From contig JARLFY010000024.1 of assembly GCA_031296325.1 (NCBI GenBank), positions 1 to 48,932 on the forward strand: DNA of 48,932 nucleotides, read 5' to 3'. Both the position numbers and the translations under genes were made by a program. Positions 35,532 to 45,027 of this stretch are shown here, piece by piece. Every line of letters starts with the position of its first letter. Within the stretch, counting starts at the first letter, position 1. The notes under the pieces were generated by a model that saw only the letters and a program-made list of their open reading frames with translations, made no database searches and was not told the origin of the DNA. Origin of the DNA: Acidobacteriaceae bacterium. GTDB lineage: Bacteria; Acidobacteriota; Terriglobia; Terriglobales; Acidobacteriaceae.

Positions 35532-36770
35532 ATGTACACGGCAGCAAGAAGACCGATTCGAGTTCTGGCAGCCGACGACTCCGCAGTGATGCGCGGTGTT
35601 CTTCGCAAGCTCTTCCAGACGTACGCACAGAATCAGTCGAAGCAGCTTCCCGATATGAAGCTGTGCGGCGTGGCAGAGGACGGTGTGGAGTGTCTCTCTG
35701 CTGTTCTTGCCCTGCATCCCGACGTTCTGGTGCTGGACCTGGAGATGCCGCGAATGCATGGTCTCGACGTACTGGAGCGGCTGCGCGTGGAGGAGCCGGG
35801 ACTGCCGGTCATCATGTGCAGTTCCTACACGGAGCGGGGAGCACGCGCAACGCTGGACGCGCTGGCCATGGGTGCAGCGGACTATGTTATGAAGCCCTCC
35901 AAACAAGAGGGCTTTGCCTCTGCGATAGAAACACTCTCCAGCCAGTTGTTGCCGAAAATTGCAGCCTTGGCAGGAGCTGGGTTTGAAGCTCTGTCTGGAG
36001 TACGCGCAAAGACCACACAGCAGGTCGTCGCGCAGTCGAGTTATCCTCTGAGTGCCGAATCTTCATCCGCCTGCGCAAGGGTGGAGATCGTGGTCATCGG
36101 CATCTCCACGGGCGGGCCATCGGCTTTGGAGGCGATGCTGCCAAAGCTGACTGCGGACTTCCCTGTTCCGGTGATGATCGTGCAGCACATGCCAAAGCTC
36201 TTTACCGGAGAGTTGGCCGAGCGGCTGGATCGTCGCTGCGCACTGCGCGTCCGCGAGGCCTACGACGGAGCCGAGGTGAGGCCGGGAACCATCTGGCTGG
36301 CGCCGGGAGACGCGCACATGGAGATCGCACATTGCACTACTGCCAAGAGCGCGGGCAGGCAGGCCGTCGTGCAACTTCATCAGCAGAGAAACCTGAACAG
36401 TTGCAAGCCTTCGGTGGATTATCTCTTCAGTTCGGCAGCCTGTCTCTACGGCGCCGGAACGCTGGCTCTGGTGATGACGGGAATGGGTTCGGATGGACTC
36501 AACGGCGCACGGAGCATCCATCAGACAGGTGGAGTCGTTCTGGCGCAGGATGAAGCCACTTCCGCGGTCTGGGGGATGCCTGGGCGCATCTTTCAAGCCG
36601 GGCTGGCGCGCAATCCGATTCCTCTCTGCGCACTGGCAAACGAACTGACAGCGCGAGTCAATGCACCGCGACGCCCCCGCGAGATTTCTGTCCCGAAAAG
36701 AGCGCCACAGTGGCAGAATCGAATCGCCGACTCCTCGCCGCGAACCGGGGTGATCCATGGGCTGCTCTGA
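35532..36770 (+). CDS. cheB: chemotaxis protein-glutamate methylesterase CheB
   Basis: CheB removes methyl groups from receptors and deamidates them, which gives adaptation. From ATG 35532 the 412-residue protein has an N-terminal receiver (VLAADDSAVMRGV, phospho-acceptor D69 in VLVLDLEMPRMHG, MKPS) and a linker. The methylesterase domain has the nucleophile loop GISTGGPSAL, the His of VQHMP and the catalytic Asp of MTGMGSDG. ATG 35532 is preceded by AAAGGG. The frame is open back to 35367, but that part is translated repeat sequence. Its 3' end overlaps cheR by 14 bases. Confidence 0.93.
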   Translation: MYTAARRPIRVLAADDSAVMRGVLRKLFQTYAQNQSKQLPDMKLCGVAEDGVECLSAVLALHPDVLVLDLEMPRMHGLDVLERLRVEEPGLPVIMCSSYTERGARATLDALAMGAADYVMKPSKQEGFASAIETLSSQLLPKIAALAGAGFEALSGVRAKTTQQVVAQSSYPLSAESSSACARVEIVVIGISTGGPSALEAMLPKLTADFPVPVMIVQHMPKLFTGELAERLDRRCALRVREAYDGAEVRPGTIWLAPGDAHMEIAHCTTAKSAGRQAVVQLHQQRNLNSCKPSVDYLFSSAACLYGAGTLALVMTGMGSDGLNGARSIHQTGGVVLAQDEATSAVWGMPGRIFQAGLARNPIPLCALANELTARVNAPRRPREISVPKRAPQWQNRIADSSPRTGVIHGLL

Positions 36771-37605
36771 TTCCGACTACGCCTACCTTCGTCAGTTGGT
36801 GTTCACCCAATCGGCCAACCGGATCGACCGTTCGCGCAACGCCCTCTTTGAAACGCGATTGACGCCAATTGCGCGCATGGCCGGCGTCTCGGATCTGAAG
36901 GATCTGGTCAGCATTCTGCGCGACGATCCTGCGCCGCAACTGCGCCACGCCGTGGCCGAGGCGATGACCATCAACGAGACCAGTTTCTTTCGCGATGGCA
37001 AGCCGTTCGACGTTCTGCGCGACACCATTCTGCCCGACTTGATTCAGAGAAATTTCACGCAGCGAAGACTGCGAATCTGGAGCGCGGCCAGTTCGACCGG
37101 ACAGGAGGCGTACAGCCTTGCCATGCTGTTCTGCGAACACTTTCCGCAGATTGGGAACTGGGACATAAAAATTATTGGCACCGACATCTCGCGCCACGTC
37201 ATCGACTACGCCCAGCGTGGCCGCTATCGCCGTCTGGAGGTCAATCGCGGCCTTCCCGCGCGCATGTTGGTCAAATACCTGGTGCGTGACGTCGATGAGT
37301 GGGAGGTGACGCCCAAGCTGCGCGCTCTGTGCAGCTTTCAGTATGCCAACCTATGCGCGCCTCTGCCCAAACTGCCGATCTTCGATCTGATTCTGCTGCG
37401 CAACGTTCTTCTCTACTTCTCACCGCAGGATCGAAGCGGCGTCTTCAGCGACGTCTATCGCCTGTCCACGCCGGGAGGCTACCTGATGCTGGGAGCCGCC
37501 GAGCAGGCCGAGGATTCGACCGACCTCTTCCAGTCCGAGTTCGCCAAAGACTGTTACTTCTACCGCCCCACTCCAAGTCCTAGCGCAATTTCTGAGTTAC
37601 TGTAG
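36757..37605 (+). CDS. cheR: chemotaxis protein methyltransferase CheR
   Basis: CheR methylates receptor glutamates with S-adenosylmethionine, opposing CheB. The 282 residues show the small N-terminal helical domain (IDRSRNALFETRLTPIARMAG), the MTINETSFFRDGKPFDVL hallmark, the SAM-binding WSAASSTGQEAYSLAML and IIGTDIS, and FDLILLRNVLLYFSPQDR followed by GGYLMLGAAE. It overlaps cheB by 14 bases. The last eight codons (PSAISELL and the stop) are encoded by the left end of a MITE-like repeat, so the original stop has probably been replaced. Confidence 0.93.
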   Translation: MGCSDSDYAYLRQLVFTQSANRIDRSRNALFETRLTPIARMAGVSDLKDLVSILRDDPAPQLRHAVAEAMTINETSFFRDGKPFDVLRDTILPDLIQRNFTQRRLRIWSAASSTGQEAYSLAMLFCEHFPQIGNWDIKIIGTDISRHVIDYAQRGRYRRLEVNRGLPARMLVKYLVRDVDEWEVTPKLRALCSFQYANLCAPLPKLPIFDLILLRNVLLYFSPQDRSGVFSDVYRLSTPGGYLMLGAAEQAEDSTDLFQSEFAKDCYFYRPTPSPSAISELL

Positions 37606-37694
37606 CCCGTCTTTTTTGTCATTCCGTAGCAAAGCGAAGGAATCTGCTTTTCTTCATTCGACGACGATATACACTATTATGAGAACTACCCTAG
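37580..37694. repeat. MITE-like palindromic repeat, copy 5 (overlaps the cheR stop)
   Basis: The left end CTAGCGCAATTTCTGAGTTA and the reverse complement of the right end (CTAGGGTAGTTCTCATAATA) are imperfect inverted repeats that both start with CTAG. The core is TTTTGTCATTCCGTAGCAAA...GGAATCTGC. It lies between the convergent cheR and the GH2 gene. Confidence 0.68.
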
Positions 37695-37718
37695 CAGCCA
37701 GTTTCTGCGGGAGTAACG

Positions 37719-39581
37719 CTACTCCGCGTGGCCCAGACCGTTCTCCTTGTACGCCTTCTGGAGTACGAAGAACGCCGCCTTCTTCTGCCCCTGATCGGAG
37801 ACCAGCCCCTTGCGGTTGAAGCCGTCCTGAATCCCCGGTAACTCACGCACCGGCGAACGAAAGTCCATCAGAATCCACGGCGTCGAGCCGCGTAGTTGGG
37901 GAATTTTGTTCAGCATTCCGATCTGGTGGCGATAGATGCTGGCCTGATACTCCTCCGTCCATCGCTGATCGTCCGTACCGTGCAGCCCGGCCTTTGCGCC
38001 GCCGCCAAACTCGCTGACGATCAGCGGCTTATCGTAGGAAATCTTCCACTCGGTCGTGTCCGCCGTCTCCGGAGTTCCTTCGTACCAGCCAATGTACTCA
38101 TTGAAACCGATCACATCCAGAGCCTTGCCCAGCGGGTCGTCAATGTACTTGGTCCTGGCATCGCCGTGGACGAGCAACGCCGCCGTCACTAGCCGCGTTG
38201 GGTCTTCCTGATGCACAAACTCCGCCGAGCGAGTCAGAAACGACGTGCGCGCTGCCTTGTTCGGCGTCTCGTTGGCGATCGACCACAGAATCACCGAAGC
38301 CTTGTCGCGATCGCGGCGAATCTCCTCGTGAATCTGCTGTTCGGACTTGGCAAAAACTTCTTCTTTCTCAAACTGAACCGCCCAGTAGACGGGAACCTCC
38401 GACCAGACCAGAATTCCCATCTTGTCCGCCGCGCGCGTCATGCGCTGGTCGTGCGGGTAGTGGGCGAGGCGCACGAAGTTCGCGCCCAGATCCTTTGCCC
38501 AGCCCAGCAGCGTGTCCACGTCCTGATCGTTGTCCACGCGCCCAGAGCGGAACGGGGCCTCGGCGTGAACGCTGACTCCGTGCAGCACAATCGGCTTGCC
38601 GTTGAGCAGAATCTTCGAGCCCGAGGTCTCGATGGTGCGAAAGCCCAACTCATCGGTCAGCGTGTCCTGAGCCGAAGCAAGGCCAGCCTTCAGCACAACG
38701 TGGTACAGCTTGGGATTCTCCGGCGACCAGAGCGAGAGTCCTGTCGCGGGAAGACTAATGGCAACGCGACCGTTGGCGTCCGTGACTCCCTCGGCGTGCA
38801 GCTTGGCCTCGGGCAGTTCAACCGAGACATGCGTCCCCGGCTTCGCTCCCTCCACATGGACGTAGCCTTCAATAAGGCTGCGCGTGGCGCGATCCAGATG
38901 CAGATCGAAGTCGTCTATGAAGCTGTCGGGAACGTTGACCAGCGATACATCGCGCGTCAGTCCGCCATAGTTGAACCAGTCCGTCTTGAGCGTGGGAATG
39001 CCATCGGCGATGCGCGTGTCGTCGACGAAGATGACGACGCTGTTGTCGCCCGCCTTGGCCGCATGCGTCGCCTCGCAGTCGAAGGGCGTAAATCCTCCCT
39101 CGTGCACACACAGCAGTTGCCCGTTCATCCACACGCGCGAGCGGTAGTTGGCCGCGCCGATGTGCAGGAAGATGCGGTGGCCCGCCTGCGGCTGAAGCTG
39201 CACGCGCCGCTCGTACCAGAAGCCGCCTTCGTAGTTCATCAGCATCGGACTCTGCGTGTTCCAGTCGCCGGGAACCTTGATCGTCGGACTCTTGGCAAAG
39301 CTGTATTCAACCAGCTTGTTGCTTCCGGCGGGAAGCTCCTCATCCTTGAAGTAGCCGTTGCGTCCGTCGCTGCCGCCGTTCAGATAGGGATCCAGAATAT
39401 AGTGCCAGTCGCCATTGAGGCTGAGAGCCGGACGCTGATCGACAGCCACCAGCAGCGTCGTTGGCGGAGCAACGGGCGACTGCGCAAGCAACGAATCATG
39501 CCCAGCGCAGTTCAGGCACATAAATACAGACACCGCCGCAGCGACGACGACATTCAACAGAAAATCTTTCTTGAGCGACAT
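37719..39581 (-). CDS. glycoside hydrolase family 2 enzyme, beta-glucuronidase-like
   Basis: GH2 enzymes release beta-linked sugars such as glucuronate or galactose. ATG 39581 (AGGAG five bases upstream) gives a 620-residue protein with a signal peptide (LLNVVVAAAVSVFMCLNC), so it is exported. The sugar-binding domain (ALSLNGDWHYILDP, SRVWMNGQLLCVHEGGFTPF), the immunoglobulin-like domain and the TIM barrel are all present. The acid/base Glu is in WSIANETPN and the nucleophile Glu in PLIVSEFGGGA. The barrel N-end has HGVSVHAEAPFRSGR. Overall it is closest to UidA-type beta-glucuronidases, but the substrate cannot be fixed. It is encoded downstream of an APC permease. Confidence 0.88.
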   Translation of the reverse strand: MSLKKDFLLNVVVAAAVSVFMCLNCAGHDSLLAQSPVAPPTTLLVAVDQRPALSLNGDWHYILDPYLNGGSDGRNGYFKDEELPAGSNKLVEYSFAKSPTIKVPGDWNTQSPMLMNYEGGFWYERRVQLQPQAGHRIFLHIGAANYRSRVWMNGQLLCVHEGGFTPFDCEATHAAKAGDNSVVIFVDDTRIADGIPTLKTDWFNYGGLTRDVSLVNVPDSFIDDFDLHLDRATRSLIEGYVHVEGAKPGTHVSVELPEAKLHAEGVTDANGRVAISLPATGLSLWSPENPKLYHVVLKAGLASAQDTLTDELGFRTIETSGSKILLNGKPIVLHGVSVHAEAPFRSGRVDNDQDVDTLLGWAKDLGANFVRLAHYPHDQRMTRAADKMGILVWSEVPVYWAVQFEKEEVFAKSEQQIHEEIRRDRDKASVILWSIANETPNKAARTSFLTRSAEFVHQEDPTRLVTAALLVHGDARTKYIDDPLGKALDVIGFNEYIGWYEGTPETADTTEWKISYDKPLIVSEFGGGAKAGLHGTDDQRWTEEYQASIYRHQIGMLNKIPQLRGSTPWILMDFRSPVRELPGIQDGFNRKGLVSDQGQKKAAFFVLQKAYKENGLGHAE

Positions 39582-39671
39582 GGAACTCCTCGTAAAGGGT
39601 GCAAACACCCGCGAACCATCTTTGCACAACGGCATCGCTCAAGAAAAGCAGGGCATCTGGAGAAAGCCTCT

Positions 39672-41189
39672 TCATTCCGCGCTCTGGTCGAGTTCGCGCT
39701 GCGTCCTCTGCCGCGTTCCGTTCCAATAGATCGCCATGCCCAGCAGATTCAGGCCCAGCGACGTGCCTCCTACCTTAACTGCAAATTTCCATTTGCTTGC
39801 CACGGCTACAATCGGCAGCAGGTTGAATCCCAGCGACATCAGCGTCACCAAGATACCACTTATCGCCGCCAGTTTGAGCCAACTTCCAGCCTTCACGCCA
39901 AAGCGATCTCCCACTGCTAATGGAATTGCAAACATCATCAGGTAGTAGATGCCGTAAAAGATATTTCCGCAGGTCACAATCAACTGAAACGCCTCCTGCG
40001 CGCCCGTGCCGCCCGAGGTTGCCAGCAGACACAGCCCAATTGCCAGCAGCACGATCACCGCAATCGAGCGCGTTGGCGTCTTCCATCGCGGGTCGAGCCG
40101 CGTGAACCACGCCGGAATCATCCCGTCCCAGCCCGTGACCATGGGGAGACGACTGGTCTCCGCCACCAACACGGCGTACTGCGCCACCAGTGCGATGGCC
40201 AGCGCCAGAATCGTCGCCCGCCCCAGCATCAGGCCCCAGTCGATCCCGCCACCCGCTCCATTTCCTCCGCCAAAGGCCGCCGCCAGAACCTGCGGAATCG
40301 GCCCGGTCAGATCCACCTTGGCCACCGGAATGTACGTCAGCACCGAGCCGGTCATCAGGATATAGATCACCGCGATGATCGGCGCCGCAATCCACGCCGA
40401 GCGCAGAATCGTGCGCCCCGCATCGCGCGTCTCGCCTGCAAAGACGGCCACCTGCTCCAACCCGCTCAGCGCATTGAAGGCGATCTTGGAAAAGATATTC
40501 ATACTCATCAGGGTGAGCGCCGGCATCGCCAGACTGAACGGAGCCTGTGGATTCACATGGGGATGCATCACGTTCACATGGGGATGGACGAAGAGCAGGC
40601 CCATCAGCAGCACCGTCACCAGCACCGTTACCGCCGTGCCAAAGTGCGAGACCCATCGTCCGATTCCGAAGCCGGGCAGATTCACAAACAGCACCAGAAC
40701 AAACAGCCCAACGCTCAGCCCCACGATCAGTGCATGATTGTTCTCCATCCAGGCCGCGCGTTGGCCCAGCCCGTAGCTCAGGCTCGTCGCCGTCAGAATG
40801 CCGATGTTGGAGATCGCCAGCAGCGCCCACAGACCGAAGTTCCACGCACTCATAAAACCGGCAAACGGCCCCAGAGCGAACTTTGTCCACTGATAGACGC
40901 CACCCTCCAGCGGCCAGACCTTGGAACACCAGCCCACCACCGCCGCCAGCGGCACAAAGAGAAACAAAATCGCCGCTAGCCAGAAGGCCACATGAGTTCC
41001 ACCCTGCTTGGCCGCAATGCCCGCCCAGGTAATGCCGACCACCAGCAGAATCTGCATCGGAACCAGATCGCGCAGCCCAAGTTCGTGACGCATCGCGTGG
41101 CTAGGAGCCTGTGCAACATCAGACGCCTCGCCATCACTCGACAAAGCCCCATCGACCTCCGCCACAATCTCCTCTTCCCGACTGTTCAA
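39672..41189 (-). CDS. APC superfamily amino acid permease
   Basis: The 505-residue protein is a 12-segment membrane transporter of the amino acid-polyamine-organocation superfamily. The N-terminal 35 residues are hydrophilic; LRDLVPMQILLVVGITWAG then starts the first span, followed by VPLAAVVGWCSKVWPLEGGVYQWTKFALGPFAGFMSAWN, the APC motif of the second and third spans. Further landmarks are SGLEQVAVFAGETRDAGRTI and AVLVAETSRLPMVTGWDGMIP. The substrate is not predictable. The start is TTG 41189, with GGGGGA upstream; internal GTG or ATG codons would shorten the N-tail. It lies upstream of the GH2 gene on the same strand, 90 bases apart, and may be co-transcribed with it. Confidence 0.88.
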   Translation of the reverse strand: MNSREEEIVAEVDGALSSDGEASDVAQAPSHAMRHELGLRDLVPMQILLVVGITWAGIAAKQGGTHVAFWLAAILFLFVPLAAVVGWCSKVWPLEGGVYQWTKFALGPFAGFMSAWNFGLWALLAISNIGILTATSLSYGLGQRAAWMENNHALIVGLSVGLFVLVLFVNLPGFGIGRWVSHFGTAVTVLVTVLLMGLLFVHPHVNVMHPHVNPQAPFSLAMPALTLMSMNIFSKIAFNALSGLEQVAVFAGETRDAGRTILRSAWIAAPIIAVIYILMTGSVLTYIPVAKVDLTGPIPQVLAAAFGGGNGAGGGIDWGLMLGRATILALAIALVAQYAVLVAETSRLPMVTGWDGMIPAWFTRLDPRWKTPTRSIAVIVLLAIGLCLLATSGGTGAQEAFQLIVTCGNIFYGIYYLMMFAIPLAVGDRFGVKAGSWLKLAAISGILVTLMSLGFNLLPIVAVASKWKFAVKVGGTSLGLNLLGMAIYWNGTRQRTQRELDQSAE

Positions 41190-41291
41190 ACGATTCCCCC
41201 AACCAGAATTAGCGAATCCTTTTCAGAGTAGCATTCCACCCGCATCGTCCCATACTGTCCGAAGATTGGGGCTTCCTTCGCCGTGATCTGG

Positions 41292-42149
41292 CTAATCCTT
41301 TGCCTTCGTCTGTTTTGCTGTCATCGGCTCAGCGACCACGTCTGGAGCAAGCTCGACCTGTGTGCGGATGAGTTCGTTGGCGACGATGCGCCCAAAGAAC
41401 TTCTGGCCATATGCGTTCAGGTGCGTCCGATCCAGCGCGGGCTGGGCTGCTGGGATTGTTGTAGCCAAACCTGCGGCCGCTCTTCCCGCCGCCGGATTCT
41501 CCGCCTTGGCATCGGGATGCGCCTTGGCATCGAACTGGTCGGCCTCCTCCTGCGTCATCTTGTCCAGCAGAGCGGTCGAGATGGCGTTCAGGTCGATCAC
41601 CGTGACGCCGTCCTTCGATCCCGCCTCTCTGGTCGCCTGCGCGTAGGCGTTCAGATCCTCAATCACCTTGCCGTCTTTGAACGTTCTGCGCGAGAGCGAC
41701 GTCACCAGCACCGGAACCCCGCCAATCGCCCGCACGTCCGCGATGTAGCGATGCAGATACTCCTGAAAACTGCTCTCCGCATCGGTATGAACCTTCTCGT
41801 TCGGCTTCTGGTCGTTGTGGCCAAACTGAATCAGATAATAGTCGCCGTGCCGGTCGAGAGCCTTCTGCCATGCTCCCTCGTTGACGAAGCTCTTGGTACT
41901 TCGTCCGTTCAGCGCGTCGTCGATGCAGGTCACATTCTTCGTCATCACGGCGCAGAATCCCGGCCCCCATCCGCCGCCGGTTGCCACCGTCGAATCGCCC
42001 ACCAGCACGATCTTCACCGGCCCGCCGTGCAGAATCTGTGTAGCCTTATCGCCCTGCGGTCTCTGCACCGCCGTCTTGGGAGTACTCATCCCCTGCCCGT
42101 ACGCGCTTCCCACACAAACAAGCCCAACCAATAGCATTCTGCCAATCAT
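41292..42149 (-). CDS. SGNH-family esterase, rhamnogalacturonan acetylesterase-like
   Basis: SGNH hydrolases of the CE12 group remove acetyl groups from pectin rhamnogalacturonan. ATG 42149 gives a 285-residue protein with a signal peptide (MIGRMLLVGLVCVGSAYGQG), with GAGGGA upstream. The catalytic blocks are intact: block I VLVGDSTVATG with the nucleophile Ser, block II NGRSTKSF, block III QFGHNDQK with the conserved Asn, and block V DRTHLNAYGQ with Asp and His. A 25-residue Ala/Asp-rich insert (about 225-250) precedes block V. The frame is open to 42338, but that part has no similarity. It is encoded upstream of the permease and the GH2 enzyme, and diverges from the PEP carboxykinase gene. 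Confidence 0.88.
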   Translation of the reverse strand: MIGRMLLVGLVCVGSAYGQGMSTPKTAVQRPQGDKATQILHGGPVKIVLVGDSTVATGGGWGPGFCAVMTKNVTCIDDALNGRSTKSFVNEGAWQKALDRHGDYYLIQFGHNDQKPNEKVHTDAESSFQEYLHRYIADVRAIGGVPVLVTSLSRRTFKDGKVIEDLNAYAQATREAGSKDGVTVIDLNAISTALLDKMTQEEADQFDAKAHPDAKAENPAAGRAAAGLATTIPAAQPALDRTHLNAYGQKFFGRIVANELIRTQVELAPDVVAEPMTAKQTKAKD

Positions 42150-42316
42150 TGCGATTCCCTCGTCCCAGAATTCTATCTGCAATAGACTCTGCTCGTCTTT
42201 GATCCCCGCTTCTATCCCTCTTGATTTGATCGTGAATTTGCCCCCGCTCTCGCCAAATCTGGTTGACATTGCAGATACATAAGAGAAGACTGAAACACCG
42301 AGGTAGACATCAACCG

Positions 42317-44194
42317 ATGACGCCCAAGTCAACCACAACGCCTCCGACGACGAACAAACACCTCATCCGCTGGGTAGAGAAGATGGCCGAGCTAACCCAG
42401 CCCGCTCGCATTCAATGGGTCGATGGCTCGCAGGATGAGAACACGCGCCTGTGCAGCCAACTCGTCGAGGTCGGAACGTTTCTTCGGCTCGACGAGAAGA
42501 AGTGGCCGGGCTGTTTCTACGCCCGCTCCGCACCAAACGACGTCGCCCGCGTGGAGGATCGCACCTTTATCTGCTCGCTCTCGCGCGACAACGCAGGCCC
42601 GACCAACAACTGGGAAGATCCCTACGTGATGCGTCGCAAACTGAAGCATCTCTTCAAGGGAGCGATGCGCGGAAGAACGATGTACGTTCTGCCGTTCAGC
42701 ATGGGGCCGATCGGCTCGCCCATGTCGCAGATAGGCGTACAGCTAACGGATTCGCCCTACGTCGTCGTAAATATGCGCATCATGGCGCGGATCGGCGCGC
42801 CGGTCTTCGCCGAGATCGACAAGGGAGAACAACGCGTGGTTCCCTGTCTGCACTCGGTCGGAGCGCCTCTCGAACCCGGGCAGCAGGACGTTCCCTGGCC
42901 CTGCAACGACGAGAAGTACATCGTCCACTTCCCGGAGACGCGCGAGATCTGGTCCTACGGCTCGGGCTACGGGGGCAACGCTCTGCTGGGCAAGAAGTGC
43001 TTCGCCCTGCGCATCGCCTCGAACATCGCGCGCGATCAAGGCTGGATGGCCGAACATATGCTCATCCTTGGCGTAGAGACTCCGCCCGACGCCGAAGGCC
43101 GCAGCGAGAAGACCTACATCGCCGCAGCCTTCCCGTCCTCCTGCGGCAAGACGAACCTCGCCATGCTGATCCCTCCCGCTGGCTTCGAGGGCTGGAAGGT
43201 CTGGACCGTCGGCGACGACATCGCATGGATCAAGCCGGACGCGACCGGCCAACTGCGCGGCATCAATCCCGAGGCAGGCTTCTTCGGCGTCGCTCCAGGA
43301 ACCAGCCTCAAGACCAATCCCAACGCAATGGCCGCGCTCAGCCGCAACACCATCTTCACCAACGTCGCGCTGACCGTCGACGCAGATGGAAAGCCCGACG
43401 GAGGCGTCTGGTGGGAGGGCATGACCGAAACTCCGCCGGCACAGCTCATCGACTGGCGCGGCAATCCGTGGTTCGCCAAGGATCAGGCTGCCAAAGATCC
43501 AACCGCAAAGACTCCGGCAGCGCATCCCAACGGACGATTCACCGCGCCCGCCAGCCAATGTCCCTGCATCGATCCCGACTGGGAGAATCCCGAAGGCGTA
43601 CCGATCTCGGCCTTCATCTTCGGCGGTCGCCGCGCACACACCATTCCGCTGGTCTATCAGGCCTTCAACTGGTCGGCGGGAGTCTACACCGGAGCGACCA
43701 TGGGTTCGGAGACGACCGCCGCCGCTGGCGCTCCCGTCGGCAAGGTTCGCAGCGATCCCATGGCCATGCTGCCCTTCTGCGGCTATCACATGGGCGATTA
43801 CTTCCGTCACTGGATCAAGATGCAGCGCTCGCTCACCGTCACGCCTCGCGTCTTCCACGTCAACTGGTTCCGCAAGGACGCCTCGGGCCGCTTCCTCTGG
43901 CCGGGATACAGCGAAAACATGCGCATCCTGCGCTGGATCGTCGACCGCGTCCACGGCCACGTCCCGACCCGAGAGACACCCATCGGCTGGATCCCCTACT
44001 TCGAGGACATCCACTGGGAGGGACTCGACATTCCCAAGGTCAGGCTGCGCGCCATCTTCGAGCAACTCCAGCAGGTCGATCCCGCTGCATGGAAGCGCGA
44101 GGTCATGAACCACGAAGAGCTATTCATAGCCCTGCACAACCATCTCCCTGCCGAGATGATCTACGAACGCGAACTGCTCATCTGCCGTCTCTGA
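42317..44194 (+). CDS. pckG: phosphoenolpyruvate carboxykinase (GTP)
   Basis: This enzyme makes phosphoenolpyruvate from oxaloacetate with GTP and opens gluconeogenesis. The 625-residue length fits the GTP class. Diagnostic segments are [47 protein letters not shown], the P-loop with the catalytic Cys ([15 protein letters not shown]), [10 protein letters not shown], and [35 protein letters not shown] 42317 is the first start after the divergent promoter region; an upstream in-frame start at 42263 would add 18 unlike residues. The gene stands alone, with 167 bases to the divergent esterase gene. Confidence 0.96.
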   Translation: MTPKSTTTPPTTNKHLIRWVEKMAELTQPARIQWVDGSQDENTRLCSQLVEVGTFLRLDEKKWPGCFYARSAPNDVARVEDRTFICSLSRDNAGPTNNWEDPYVMRRKLKHLFKGAMRGRTMYVLPFSMGPIGSPMSQIGVQLTDSPYVVVNMRIMARIGAPVFAEIDKGEQRVVPCLHSVGAPLEPGQQDVPWPCNDEKYIVHFPETREIWSYGSGYGGNALLGKKCFALRIASNIARDQGWMAEHMLILGVETPPDAEGRSEKTYIAAAFPSSCGKTNLAMLIPPAGFEGWKVWTVGDDIAWIKPDATGQLRGINPEAGFFGVAPGTSLKTNPNAMAALSRNTIFTNVALTVDADGKPDGGVWWEGMTETPPAQLIDWRGNPWFAKDQAAKDPTAKTPAAHPNGRFTAPASQCPCIDPDWENPEGVPISAFIFGGRRAHTIPLVYQAFNWSAGVYTGATMGSETTAAAGAPVGKVRSDPMAMLPFCGYHMGDYFRHWIKMQRSLTVTPRVFHVNWFRKDASGRFLWPGYSENMRILRWIVDRVHGHVPTRETPIGWIPYFEDIHWEGLDIPKVRLRAIFEQLQQVDPAAWKREVMNHEELFIALHNHLPAEMIYERELLICRL

Positions 44195-44203
44195 CGTCAG
44201 ACT

Positions 44204-44860
44204 CTATTTTCCCCCCGCAGATTGGTCTGGATTCGGTCTCTGCGGACGCGGCGGCAGTGCTATGCCCTCGCTCGCGGCCACCTTCGCGATCATCTCCATG
44301 TGGCCATGCATCGTATGCATCGCCTTGACCACCTCTTCGGCCAGACTGGAATCAGCCGCAACCATAGCCTCCGCGTGGAAGTCATGCATATCCTTGCCGT
44401 GCGCCTTGGCGATGAAGAGAATGTACTCCGCGTCGAACTCCTTGCCCGACAGTTTATTCAGCTTGTCGAACTCGGCTTGATCGTCCTTATTCATCTTCTT
44501 CGGCTGTAGAACTCCCAGCGTGTCGGCGATCGCAGCCATATCTTTGTTGATTGCGCTGTGATCGTCCACCAGCGTCTGCGCCAGCGTCTTCACCTCTGGT
44601 CCGCCCTTGGCCACGGCGAGTTGCCCCAGCTTCACCTCGGCGATTCCCTCCTCGACCGCCGAGCGCACGAACGCCTTGTCAACCATCTGCTGCCCAGTCA
44701 GCCCGGGAGCGCCCAGAGTCTCGCGCATCGTCGTTCCTGTGGCGGGCTGAGTCCCCGGCATTGAGCTAGGTGCTGCATTCGTATCCGCCTGAGCCAGCAA
44801 CGCCGCCGGTGCCAATAAAGCCGCAACGCCCAATCCTGCAATCTGCATCCACTTCTTCAT
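44204..44860 (-). CDS. exported DUF4142 protein
   Basis: DUF4142 proteins are small exported helical-bundle (ferritin-like fold) proteins of unknown function. This 218-residue product has a clear signal peptide (MKKWMQIAGLGVAALLAPAA, cleavage near LAQA) and starts at ATG 44860, with GAGGGG upstream. The bundle contains FVRSAVEEGIAEVKLGQLAV, VKTLAQTLVDDHSAINKDM and YILFIAKAHGKDMHDFHAEA. The acidic and histidine residues in these helices match the family. The C-tail is Pro-rich. It is convergent with pckG (nine-base gap) and divergent from dnaE. Confidence 0.88.
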   Translation of the reverse strand: MKKWMQIAGLGVAALLAPAALLAQADTNAAPSSMPGTQPATGTTMRETLGAPGLTGQQMVDKAFVRSAVEEGIAEVKLGQLAVAKGGPEVKTLAQTLVDDHSAINKDMAAIADTLGVLQPKKMNKDDQAEFDKLNKLSGKEFDAEYILFIAKAHGKDMHDFHAEAMVAADSSLAEEVVKAMHTMHGHMEMIAKVAASEGIALPPRPQRPNPDQSAGGK

Positions 44861-45027
44861 GACGAGCCCCCTCAATCATTTCCCGAACTACGACGAGCGT
44901 CTGAACTCTGCGACGATTCAGCCGCGATATATGCTTGGAGCGCTATCCTACCGCCATCCGCTCTGAAGTAGCAACCTCACAGATTTTCCGACAATCTAGG
45001 CCCGCAAACAAGCGGTAAACTAGACTC

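Noticed and set aside
42150..42316. A TTGACA at 42263 as a pckG promoter.
   Set aside because: No acceptable -10 element lies 16-18 bases downstream.
42451..44328. Long open frame (about 625 codons) overlapping pckG in another frame; similar long shadow frames at 38211-39920, 44977-46833 and 27122-28291.
   Set aside because: Arg/Ser/Pro/His-rich translations without motifs; they follow from GC-rich codon use of the real genes.
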